Origin: Scytalidium lignicola
Taxonomy: Eukaryota; Ascomycota; Leotiomycetes
Length of the DNA stretch: 64,000 nucleotides
Direction of reading: 5' to 3'
Assembly: GCA_002812745.2 (NCBI GenBank)
Contig: NCSJ02000122.1
Location: 1-64,000, forward strand
Shown piece after piece: positions 11,630 through 21,977 of the stretch (position 1 is its first letter; the number at the start of each line of letters is the position of its first letter). Both the position numbers and the translations under genes were made by a program. The notes under the pieces were generated by a model that saw only the letters and a program-made list of their open reading frames with translations, had not been told where the DNA came from and searched no databases.

Positions 11630-12045
11630 TTTGATGCAAGAGCAGTAGACATAAATTATAATTATTGAATGGTAAATAATGGGCCAAAGACATGACGTGA
11701 ATCACAAGGCCACGCTATTCAGTCATATGGATTGATTCTTCAGCCGCAACTATCGATTGTCTGAAATAAAGTAGTATATTTGAGGGTAATTCTTGATTGC
11801 TTTTCCCGTTATGATTGAAGTTACGTATTCGGAATTTAATTATATAATTAAATGGCAGAAAAGTTTACGATATTATCAATTCTTATTAGAAACCGAGTCT
11901 GAAGCATAACTGCGTGGTGACTTTTTCTGTTTATATTCAGATTCTAATGCTAGTGCCTTGCCCCAATTCGGGGATATTGACAAATGTCAAATTGCGATTC
12001 ATAATTGAGCAAAGCTTAATCCTGCCAGACAAAAACCCTCCACCA
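11630..12045. other. Convergent intergenic region, AT-rich
   Basis: This is the 3' ends of the hydrolase and of the minus-strand decarboxylase-like gene. AT-rich, with no gene seen. Confidence 0.5.
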
Positions 12046-12557
12046 CTAAACCTGCTCCTTCAACTCTCTTTTATGCTCTCCATTAGCAATCATTTCATTG
12101 ATTGCTGTTTCAGTAACTTTTAGTGCTTGTACACCAGCAGGAACACCACAGTAGACCATTGCTTGCATCACAACCTCCCTGATTTCCACCTCAGTGAGTC
12201 CGTTGCGGATTGCTCCTTTCGTATGAATGCCTAATTCATGCCAGCTATGAAGTGCTGTGAGAAAGGCGATATCTGATTTTGTTTTGTTATTAGTAAAAAA
12301 TAGATCTAGCAAACCAAGGGGCTTTTTTCCCGCCTTGCATAGGAGTGGTACATGTACATACTGATGAGACTTCGAGACCTGCGGTCAAGCTCTGGTCGTG
12401 ACCAAACTCTTCCCCAGCAGTATTCGGTTGTGAAAAATTGCAGTGGTTGGGCATATTCACTCTGTCTGGCTGCCAGTGATTTGCGAACGTGTTCCTCCCC
12501 CAGCACAGCGATACGGACCTCCTTGCCCTTTTCGTACAATTCACTTGTGGTCTGCAT
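12046..12557 (-). CDS. Carboxymuconolactone decarboxylase-like protein (AhpD fold)
   Basis: Exon 1 (12362-12557) and exon 2 (12046-12272) are joined across a GTATGT...TCAG intron and give a compact 140-residue protein. It shows the whole CMD signature: WSRPELDRRSRSL, then FLTALHSWHELGIH with the active-site His region, NGLTEVEIREVVMQA and YCGVPAG. 4-carboxymuconolactone decarboxylase (PF02627) turns gamma-carboxymuconolactone into beta-ketoadipate enol-lactone in protocatechuate breakdown, but many fungal homologues in gene clusters act on other lactones. The length is usual for the single-domain form. Its neighbours (lactonase-like hydrolase and an anion importer) support a catabolic role. 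Confidence 0.88.
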
Positions 12558-13443
12558 TTTGGCAATTACTTCGAGGTGTGTTTGTTGGCGTGAGTGGGAT
12601 TCCAAGAGGGGGTTTTTACACTTCAGCCTTTTCACCCAAATCCCACTGTGATATATCTAAGGATATTTATTTTACAGGGGCTTCTGGAGTTGTACCCTCC
12701 GAAATCATGGGGTACACTATATGTCATAGTTTAAGGTCACTCCGTGCGGGGAAGTTAGAGAGATAGGTGACAATGCTCCGTGCTTCTCGGAGCCATATGA
12801 ATTGCTGTCGGAAGATGATAGCCCAGTGTAGTAGATTCAGCGGTTTTAGTGGCCGACAGATAGAAATAGGTACATCTCAAGGATCGTACGTTGCGGACCC
12901 AGTGTCTCCGTCAATCTTGAGTGCTTGATACAATCAAGTTAAGGATGCGACATCCGGTTGCTATCCAGAACTATTTGGCTATCTTCGCAAGAATGGTCAT
13001 GACATTCATGTGGAATATATTATGAATTTTCCTACACCTTGGTTGACTTACTTACTCTCTTCCCGTCTGAAATAGCGGGGCCAATTGTGCCGCTGGTCAG
13101 CGTGTTTCCGGGGTGTCGGATGTGAAGCCTTCAGCGTTCTCTGCATCACTGAATGTGACCGAACAAAGACTCACTAAAGCCAAGCTTCCGTCGTTCCGGC
13201 AATCCATCTCCACGTTTGCTTAGGATCTCCACGTAATATTCAAAAGCATAGGTGTCAACGCTGGCAGGTTAGCAGATATATTATCGTAACACCTCACCCT
13301 TCCCCCGGATCTTCCCCAGATCTTCCCCAGACTAATTGCAGTCCGAGCGTCAGGTGGCTGGAGTTCTTATATGACCCTCCCTTTCATCCTGTATCACTCT
13401 GCGTCGTCGAGATTTTTGACATATACCATTATCATCATCTGCC
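12558..13443. other. Divergent promoter region between decarboxylase-like gene and MFS importer
   Basis: It contains TCCGGGG at 13107-13113, CTCCGTGCGGGGAAG near 12740, and a direct repeat of GATCTTCCCCA near 13310-13331. It probably drives both divergent genes. No coding signal. Confidence 0.45.
13107..13113. promoter_or_regulatory. TCCGGGG motif upstream of the MFS importer
   Basis: The heptamer lies about 330 bases before the transporter start and matches copies at 4557, 10340 and 10409. It is a candidate binding site for the cluster regulator; the assignment is inferred. Confidence 0.3.
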
Positions 13444-15162
13444 ATGTCTGACACAAATGAGACCAAAGGTGCTGCCATACGCCATGTTGAGGATTCCCAT
13501 ACCCAGGCCTCACTCGAAAACGATGTCATCATCCAACGTGAGAAGCGCGATGCGAGAGAGCTGCAAGAGGAATATAACCTACCCATGAAAGATGTCTTGG
13601 AATCTCATCTTGACGCTGATCCCAAAAAAGTCAAAAGGATCATGCGCAAGGTCGATTTGCGACTCGTTCCAATCCTCTCTCTCCTTTACATGTGGGCTTT
13701 TATAGACCGTTCGAACTTGGGCAATGTGAGAGATGTGCCAATCGATGTCCATGCACTGTAACGAAGCTAACAATAGAAATCACAGGCAAATATTGCGGGA
13801 CTTAGCAAAGATCTCAAGACCAACATAGGGAACCGCTACTCTGTCCTCGCCATGATTTTCTTCGTTGGCTACTGTCTCGTCGATATTCCAGCTGCATTTG
13901 TCGTCCGCAGAGTCGGCCCTGCTTTATGGCTCGGGACTATCGGCACCATATGGGGCATTATCACCATTTGTCAAGGTTTTACCAAGACCTGGGGTGAGTT
14001 AGCGCTATGCCGTGCTCTATTGGGTTTTCTTGAGGGTGGGTTGGTACCTGCCGCTATGATTCTCCTCTCGGTTTGGTATACGCGCTTTGAGATCCAAGTG
14101 CGCATTGCTGGGTTTTATGTCATTGGAAATGCATCCAGTGGTCTGGCCGGGCTTCTTGCTTATGGAATCGAGCAGATGTCTGGGGATGATAACCTAGATG
14201 GTTGGAGCTGGATCTTCATTATTGTAAGCTGCCATTTTACCATATTTGTGTTAAAAAAAACCATTCTAATTATCCAAATAGGAAGGGATTGTTAGTACAG
14301 TTGTTGGGATCTCCGTCTTCTTCATTGTCCCATCCTTCCCCGAAAAGGCTGCCGTCAAAAACTCACTTGGCCTGCCTGGTTTTCTAACCCCGGAAGAGGC
14401 CGCCATTGTTCTAGTTCGTGTTGAACGTGATCGTGGTGATGCCGTCGAAGACAAGCTCACATTCAAGCTTGCAATGAAACATTTCCAAGACTGGAAACTC
14501 TGGGAGTTCACCTGCTATCTGATTCTTAACAATACAGGTGTCTATGCCTTCTCTTACTTCCTCCCAACCATCTTGCAAGGTGGGTTTGGCTACTCTACCG
14601 GTAGAGCCCAGCTATTGAGTTTCCCACCTTACGCTGTGGCTGCAGTCTGGATCATGACCTGTTCCTACGTTGCCGATCACTACAGAACTCGAGGGCCTCT
14701 TATGGTCTTCAATGCGCTCCTCTATATTATAGGAGTTTCCCTGACTGGATTTGCACCGAACGTTCATGCTCGCTATGGTGGAGTCTTTCTCGGTGTCATG
14801 GGCATCACTGCCAACATTCCTACTCAATGGGCCTACCAACACAATAATATGGTTGGGCAGAGTAAGAAGGCTCTTACCATAGCTTGCATGATCATGGGAG
14901 GTGCTTTTGGTGGCATCATTGCCGGGAATGTTTTCCAGTCAAAGGACGCACCTGACTATCGATCAGGACTCTGGATCTGTCTTGGCTTCCAGGTAACGTT
15001 GAAATGAAATCTTCTACTTGATACTTTTGTCTGACTGCATTGTAGATGGCGTACTTTGTGCTCGTTATGAAGAACTTCGTGATCTTCTATGTTCAAAACA
15101 GGCGAGCAGACCGTGGAGAAATTATCATTGAAGGTCAACCAGGCTTTAGATATACCTATTAG
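13444..15162 (+). CDS. MFS transporter, anion:cation symporter (allantoate permease/TNA1-like)
   Basis: Four exons (13444-13725, 13786-14223, 14282-14992, 15046-15162) give 515 residues. A hydrophilic, acidic N-terminus with KVDLRLVPILSLLYMWAFIDRSNLGNANIAGL is the hallmark of the fungal ACS family (Dal5, Tna1, pantothenate permeases). About twelve membrane segments follow, with a cytosolic loop near residues 235-290 and an EFTCYLILNNTGVYAFSYFLPTI segment. It sits in the plasma membrane and imports organic acids such as allantoate, nicotinate or aromatic acids with protons. Within the cluster it is the likely uptake system for the substrate. The intron boundaries all keep the frame. Confidence 0.9.
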
Positions 15163-15935
15163 GTCAATTCTTGTACGAGACTGGTGTGAACTGTGCTAAT
15201 CCCAAGAGACCTTAAGTTACAAGAGCAGTGGTATTATTTAAAGCAAGTTGTAAATTACTAGTACATGCGACCCTTAAGTCTTAGCACATTCTTCCTTAAT
15301 ATTTACTTTTATTATGATGACCATAATTGTTCTCTTGATATCAGTGACCACTATCAACAACATCATGAAATAGTGGCGGATTCTTGACGTAGATAACTTT
15401 TTAAAACAGAATAATTTGAAATATTAAATGATAAATGTTCAAAAATAGTCCTTTTAAAATTCTCATTTTTTTATATATCCAAGGTTAAAATTCAAGCAGG
15501 GGATACGAGTATGAGTAAAAAATTATTTAGAGGTTTTTGCCATTGTTATAGCGGTATAAATGCATCCAGTGTAAGTCTACACAGTTGGTCTATCACTTTA
15601 AGCTCGCTAAATCCCTAGGTTACATGCTAACTATTGCTTCCAAGAGTATCTACTATCACTGATATTTGTGGTTTGTATATAGCTTAGTTGGAGTTTGAAT
15701 CACTAACTGGCTTCTTCGTTGGATAACCGCACAACAATTATTCCGCTATATAAGGTACACATTCAATCCGGACCAAAATTATCCTCTCCATGGAAAGCAT
15801 TTGAGGGAAATTCAGTCTATATAAGATTAGTAGTCAAGGAACCGAAATAATCACCTNAAAAAGAAAACATGTTCCGCGTGAACTAATACACTCTGGCGCA
15901 GCATCAAATAACATGCACCTGAGGACGTTGATCAA
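15163..15935. other. Intergenic region, AT-rich, one unresolved base
   Basis: Very AT-rich DNA at about 15200-15550 and a single N at 15857 next to an A run. No gene is seen before the decayed frame that begins near 15936. Confidence 0.5.
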
Positions 15936-16303
15936 TCAGAAGTCAATTTCACCCTAGAATACTTCCAGTAGCTGAGCGACGAACACTGCAGATTTACTGG
16001 CTCACTGCTGCCAAGTCAGAAGCCATCGATCCTGGCAACAGGGATGATACAGTAGTCATCCGGAGACTTAATCTCCGAGAGACCATACAGCAAGCACTCC
16101 GCAAATATACGTAAGGACAGCCAGATTCCGGTCTCCAAGAATTAGAAGCCCTGCCTCCTCCTCGTCATTTTGATATCTACTGTAGTCACATGATATGGAG
16201 GGGCAATGCCGCGTTGGAGATCGTCATGGACGAAAAGATTCCGTATGAGCTCCTGTGGGGGAGCAGCCCGATAAAGGAGCTCCTCGTCACAAGTGCCGTA
16301 TAA
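15936..16303 (+). pseudogene. Decayed conserved reading frame with an in-frame stop
   Basis: From about 15936 to a TAA at 16301-16303 one reading frame reads as protein (IYWLTAAKSEA..., NLRETIQQALRKYT, LPPPRHFDIYCSHMIWRG, NAALEIVMDEKI, LLWGSSPIKELL) but carries an internal TAA near 16111 and has no ATG at its start. The composition and the run of structured residues on both sides of the stop argue for the 3' part of a former gene, about 120 residues. I do not recognise the family. It lies directly before the aldehyde dehydrogenase, and its stop codon overlaps that gene's TATA box, so the relic now forms part of its promoter. Confidence 0.45.
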
Positions 16304-16305
16304 AA
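16299..16305 (+). promoter_or_regulatory. TATA box of the aldehyde dehydrogenase gene
   Basis: TATAAAA lies 91 bases before the start codon at 16396, the normal distance for these genes. It overlaps the terminal stop of the upstream relic. Confidence 0.5.
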
Positions 16306-16395
16306 AAGCCCAAGTGTGGGGATCCGCTTTCGAAAAGAATATTCCAACGAAATTTTAGTTGTCTTGAATTGTAGTTTGTTCTAGAACTTTATACA

Positions 16396-18056
16396 ATGGC
16401 CTCTATTTTGAAGAAGTCGATTCCGTACCAGGTAATGAAATCTTACAAGCATTGGATCATCACTGAGCTTACTTGGGATAGTTTAAAGATCTCTCTCTAC
16501 TGGACACACGCGCATTGATAGGAGGTAAATGGGTGAATGCCAGATCTGGCCGGACATTTACTCTATCTGGTGCGAACTCTTCTTGCCGGTTGGGCTATGC
16601 GCAAGCTGATCCCATCTCTTAGATCCCGAGGACGATGTAGAGATATGCCAAATTGCCGACCTAGACGGCAGCGATACACGTCTCGCCATTGAAGCCGCCC
16701 AAGAAGCATTCGAGACGTATAGGAAAACACCGCATCGCCAAAGAAGATGGCTCATAAGGCGATGGGCTGACTTAATTAAGGCTAACAATGAGGACCTGGC
16801 CGCTATCTGCACCCTAGAATTAGGGAAACCCTATACCGAATCACTCGTCACAGTCCAGTATGGTGTCGATTTCCTCGATTGGTTTGAGGGTGCGATAGAG
16901 CGTACTTTCGGTGAAACCATCCCAGCAGCACGTGGTAACAATCGTGTCTTTACTATTCGAGAGCCGCAAGGAGTGGTGGCGGCCATCACGCCGTGGAATT
17001 CCCCCGTTGCAATGGTGACGAGGAAAGTGGGTGCTGCCATTGCCGCAGGCAATACCGTCGTCTGTAAACCTGCACCAGAAACACCGCTCTGCGCTATTGC
17101 ACTGGCCAAACTATTTGAGAGGGCCGGTGGCCCTCCGGGGGTATTCAACATTGTTACCTCAGGACGCGAATCAACCCCAAGTGTTGGTGATGAGCTCTGC
17201 CACAATGAACTCGTCAAACATCTTAGTTTCACAGGATCCACAACTGTGGGCAAATACCTAAATACTGAATGCGGGAAAACGATCAAGAGGACCAGTTTAG
17301 AACTAGGGGGGAACGCTCCATTCATCGTTTTTGATGATGCAGATATCGAAGAAGCAGTGAAAGGTCAGTAGAACAAGAACGGTAATAATGTGTAGCTCTC
17401 CTCTGATGAAAATGTGAACAGGCCTGATTACTTCTAAATATCGCTCGAGTGGCCAGACCTGCGTTTGTGCAAATCGGGTGCTAGTACATTCTTCAATCCT
17501 AGAAAAAGTTGCAGAATCTCTAAAGCGGAACTTGGAAAAGACTTTCGTTTACGGCTCCGTCTGGGATAAGAAAGTGAATTTCGGCCCTCTTTACGCGGAC
17601 CCAGGCATCAGGAAAGTCGAAGACCATTTACAAGAGGCATTGAGTCAAGGGGCTAAGTTATACTCCGGTGGTAAAGAAACCACCAAACACAAAGGCCCGA
17701 ACTTTTTCCCACCTACCATTGTCATTGGCTCTTCTAAAATAAACATGAAGTTTATGTGGGAGGAGACATTTGGACCACTAGCTTTCCTAGTTCCTTTTGA
17801 TACAGAAGAGGAAGCCATTAAGATGGCCAATGATACAAATGTTGGCCTAGCTGCTTACTTTTACACTAAAGACATCTCCCGACTGTGGAGAGTGAGCGAG
17901 GCTTTGAACGCAGGCATGGTTGGGGTCCGTGTCGGGCTTGTAAGTGCTGCTGAGATGCCGTTTGGTGGCATAAAAGAGAGCGGATTGGGTAGGGAAGGTG
18001 GGATTGGGGCACTTGAAGAGTACTTAAACATCAAAGCCATTACAGTTGGCATTTAA
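16396..18056 (+). CDS. NAD(P)-dependent aldehyde dehydrogenase, succinate-semialdehyde dehydrogenase-like
   Basis: Four exons (16396-16431, 16482-16569, 16623-17363, 17422-18056) give 499 residues. All aldehyde dehydrogenase hallmarks are present: the cofactor-binding AITPWNSPVAM, CKPAPETPL, the glycine motif FTGSTTVGKYL, the catalytic Glu in SLELGGNAPF, the catalytic Cys in SSGQTCVCANR, and the C-terminal EETFGPLAFL and PFGGIKESGLGREGG. The FKDLSLL...GGKWV start and SGQTC are typical of the succinate-semialdehyde dehydrogenase subgroup (PF00171). It would oxidise a semialdehyde to its acid in the cytosol. Position after the importer and decarboxylase-like gene fits a late pathway step. Confidence 0.9.
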
Positions 18057-18730
18057 GCCGACGAAAATTTATTATTATTAATACCAGTTCCACTTGTCGA
18101 ATAATGTAGCTTCCTCTCTATGTAGATTTTAATACAAGAATCAAATAGTCTGTTTTACGGTTAGAATCGTAGGTGAGTTCTCTCGTTACGGCCGTAGAAC
18201 CAATCAAATGGTAGGGTGCGGTAGAATATGAAGGAACAAGGCGTTGCCATTGTAGCTATACCATATACAGTGCCTCCCTTAATGTTTGTATGATCAGTCA
18301 AATTGTTGCCTTACTTTTGACACCGTATCTACAGTTATCGCTTTCCCAGTACTATACAGCATTCCAGAGAAATATATAGAAATTGTAAACCTGTCGTGGC
18401 CTGAATATAGAAATAAGGTTGTAACAGACCCACCATACAAACATTCAAAGGGGGGACTGTACATATAGGAGCCTGTGATAAAGTGCAGCATATCCCTACC
18501 ACAATGCGGACATATAAACTTTTTCCTTTCATCGTCCAATAAATCTTGAGCTGTCGTCGGAGGTCATGCGTCGATGGACATGCCATGAACTCCCTTAACC
18601 TCGTGACGCTGATAAGCATCCTACGGCCGTATCATAGACTTTATAGGGATTTTCTTCTTCCTTGAAATTTACGAAGGCTATCTTCTTTGTTAACTAACAC
18701 AATCGAAAGTTACCTTCTCAACTGTTGAAG
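18057..18730. other. Intergenic region
   Basis: A moderately AT-rich gap with no convincing coding frame; the PEBP gene begins at 18731. Confidence 0.5.
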
Positions 18731-19304
18731 ATGACCACTCTTCCACCTTCCGTTATCGACGCCTCGGCGATGATTAAGTCCCACCCTGAAAAGATCTTGG
18801 GATTAAAAATTGGACCATATGACAGCATCACACCAAGCCAGAAGATTGCACGAACTGGTGAGTAAAACGGACACCGAGTCACTCTCATTTTGCTTACATC
18901 CGTCAAGATGGCGCGGAAGCACCACAAGTTTCATATAACGTAACAGGCGGTACATATCTAGTCGTAGGACTAGACTTAGATCCACCATTTGTCTCCTTCC
19001 CTATATGCTGCCCTATTTTGCACTGGGTAGCCCCAGGATACACCAGGCAAGACTCAAGCACAGTTCTCACGTCTACGTCCCCGCAATCGCAAGGTACCTT
19101 GCTCCTTCGCCGCCGCTGGGAAGTGGCCCTCACCGCTACATCTTTTTGCTCTATGAACAACCCGCTAACTTTGATGCTGCCAAGTTCATGCCTGAAGGAA
19201 AGGAAATAGGTATCGTAGCCAAGATACGGTATGACTATAGTGGGTTTGAGAAGAAAACTGGTTTAGGGCCTGTTCTGACAGCTAATTATTTCACCTCCAA
19301 ATGA
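18731..19304 (+). CDS. PEBP (phosphatidylethanolamine-binding) family protein, apparent frameshift
   Basis: Exon 1 (18731-18857) and exon 2 from 18908 join in frame. PEBP signatures (PF01161) follow: the ligand-site stretch YLVVGLDLDPPFVSF, ILHWVAPGY, and, in another frame, GPHRYIFLLYEQP and a C-terminal LGPVLTANYFTS. The change of frame lies at the CCCC run near 19079-19082; one extra C would restore a normal protein of about 175 residues. It is either a recent frameshift or a homopolymer error, and the second seems more likely given other such errors here. PEBP proteins bind anionic lipids or peptides and modulate kinases or proteases. Its role beside the catabolic genes is unknown. Confidence 0.75.
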
Positions 19305-19676
19305 AGTTTCGTAGAATGTTTTATGAGAGGAATTGGTTCTGGCTTTCCGCAAATTGATACCTCAATGGAATAACTGATTTTTTCCTTCCATAATAAAGTT
19401 CAAACTAAGTTTATTAAGCAAATTTCTTTAGTTATGACTAGTAGACGATATTAACGCCTACTAGTCAAGTCTTTGCTCTCGTTACCTCCGTATACCTGTG
19501 GGTTTGTTCTGAAAGCAATGTAACAGGAAGCCGAAAGGAAAATGAATCATTGCTACTTTTAAGCTACGATTTCAATTGAAACTTACAAAAAAGACAACTT
19601 GATATAAATTCGAATCTCGCTAGTGTAAACCGCTAACAGACATTGAAGCAGCGATAAGAGAAAAGAGACTGACATG
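19305..19676. other. Convergent intergenic region
   Basis: This is the 3' ends of the PEBP gene and the minus-strand regulator. AT-rich; nothing else is seen. Confidence 0.5.
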
Positions 19677-21450
19677 TCACCAAGAGATTGACTTCTCCTT
19701 CCATACCGGCCCTCCATCTTCGCCACCCGTCTTCTGAACGCACTGTAAAATTCCCTTCTTTTCCCATGGATTCTCATTAATCCTCGTAAATATCGCTCGC
19801 TTATTCTCGGGGATTATCCCATGGACGTCCCAATCAACGCCCTCCTCTTCAACTTCCATCATGAATATCCCAATCTCCTTAATTAGCATCGGGTCCCAGC
19901 AGCCCTCAGTATGCCATTCACCTAAGATATTAATAGCCTCTCGTCGAATATCTCGATCTCTGCAGCGCATTGTTATGAGGAATAGATGAGGTGTCACGCC
20001 AAGGTCGAGATGGAATCCGCTATAGAGGACATTGATGTTTAAGTAAGGACTGTTGCGATGGGGAGTGACAATGACTTTGATCAAGCTGAGAAGCTCGCGG
20101 AACTGTGGATTGAACGCATCGTATTCAATCTCATTGGTAATCAGGACGCCAGCGCATAAGATCGTTGTTGCGATGGCGTGGATCCGAAGCCGAATCGCGA
20201 GATTGTGAGGCCTTGAGCCTATCGGGTTGGACTCGCAGGTGCTCTTGAACAGGGGATCAAATGTTTGAAACCAGTCGGATATTTCTCTAGCGAATTTCTT
20301 TTGCTGAATTCGTATTTTATCAGTGACTTTAAAAGAAGTACTATATATATTTACTCCAGTCATGACGGATATATCTCCAGGTGTGGGCCCCTCGAAGTCA
20401 CGGGCAAGTGCTTCTGCCTCAGATGGGGACCAAGTGGTTGCCAGGAAGTGGCATATGCGCCGGTTGACAATATTAAGGAATAATCTTGCCTCTCTCAGAT
20501 CAGAGAAAATTGGCGGGATATGCTGCACTGAGCCAAGGTGTTCATCCATCATGACCCTATGGATTTTATCGGACCGACGGTCACTAACACCTGCAATCTG
20601 GATATCAAGATTCTGAAAGGCATCAACAATTTCATCTTCGATTATGGCAGGAGAAGGTGAGAGGATCTTGAGGTCCTTAGCCCGTTCCTTTTGGACTCGT
20701 GTGAGCCATTGGTGGAGGATTAAGGTTCCTGATTCGGCATGCGCCATGGCCGTGTGTCTCTCTCCCAGGAACAGCTCAAAACAGACGACGAGTAAGCAAC
20801 CAATCAACACTTCTCTTGGATTATTTGTAGAGCTGGCGATGGTATTCTGCATATCCTTGACAGCCTTGCCATATTTGATCAGGGCAAAGTCAAAATGCAG
20901 TTTTGCTATCGGAACCATCTTCGGATCACGGGAATTTGTGGAACCTGTGGGAAGTGCTACTTCTTGGGACTTGAGTAAGGCACCGATGGCAACAATACAA
21001 TGCCGGACAAACTGTTCATTGTGACTGGTCTGGGGTACGATACGTTTCCAGAGGGCCCAGTCCAATGCACCCTCTATTCCAGAAGTTGCTTTAGCATAGA
21101 AGTGGCGGAAATAGCGGTTCTCAACTTCCGTTTCGCTCATCAACAAAACAGAGGGACCCTTCATTAAAAGACGATTCTCGGTAGTTGATCCCGCCTTTGG
21201 CAGCAGTAGGGAAGTAGCTCCACCATGACGCCTCTTTAAGTTGTTAGGATAACCACATACTCTTCCAGAACCAGTGCAACGGCGACACTGCGGCTTTTCT
21301 TCATCACATTTAACTCTACGGTTCCTAGATTTAATCATTAAGTATCGGTGTTCGTGAATTTGTGAGCGAAAATAAATACCTGCAGGTGAAACATCCACCA
21401 TGGGATCTCTGTGTCCCCGTCCGCTGTAACTTGGGTTTTCCTTCGACCAT
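19677..21450 (-). CDS. Zn(II)2Cys6 transcription factor with Fungal_trans_2-type domain
   Basis: Exon 1 (21380-21450) begins at an ATG giving a basic leader ending in GGCFTCR. An intron (21325-21379) joins it to NRRVKCDEEKPQCRRCTGSGRVC, so the zinc cluster is complete only when this intron is removed. A longer upstream frame starting at 21470 is wrong because it loses the first two Cys. The 572-residue product has the long alpha-helical regulatory region usual for fungal proteins with PF11951, including HCIVAIGALLKS and HFDFALIKYGKAV. It is nuclear. It lies between the PEBP and P450 genes, divergent from the P450, and may regulate that gene or the right half of the cluster. Confidence 0.87.
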
Positions 21451-21977
21451 CTCGGAACTGGTTGCTTCATAGCTCTATGAGGGAGAAATGGCTTATGGCT
21501 TATTTACGAAGGAGGTGCGGTTGTTGAAACTTCGTAATCCGATGATCCCAGTTGGCATTTTGCTGTGCCTCTTTCGCCTTTTTGACGTTATATTCAAAAA
21601 ACGTGCTAGCTGATGAAGATCCGTAAGTTGGACCAATAGAAATGCATAGATGCACGTGATAATTATCGATGCCTTAAAATTATAGCCATAGATATTTGTT
21701 TATGCCTTAAATAGGAAACATCAGGGAACGTGGCAAAGGTATCTTGGAGGGATTCTAAATGGGAGATATGTAATCCACGGTCTAGTGATTTGTCAGTTTT
21801 CTCTCACGTTATCAGAGCTGAAAAGAAACGCTTAAATAAACATAAGGGACGGAATTAGTTACCCTTAATATTCTCTATAAAACGAGTCCTTACGACGATC
21901 AAGCAAAACAATGTTTCCCCCCCTGTTTTCCTTCTTTTTCTGTATTTGATTTCGCCTATCATCTGCCATTCTGCAGC
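21451..21977. promoter_or_regulatory. Divergent promoter between regulator and P450
   Basis: A 527-base gap shared by two genes transcribed outwards. TATAAAA at 21876-21882 lies 96 bases before the P450 start. No further motif could be assigned with confidence. Confidence 0.45.
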
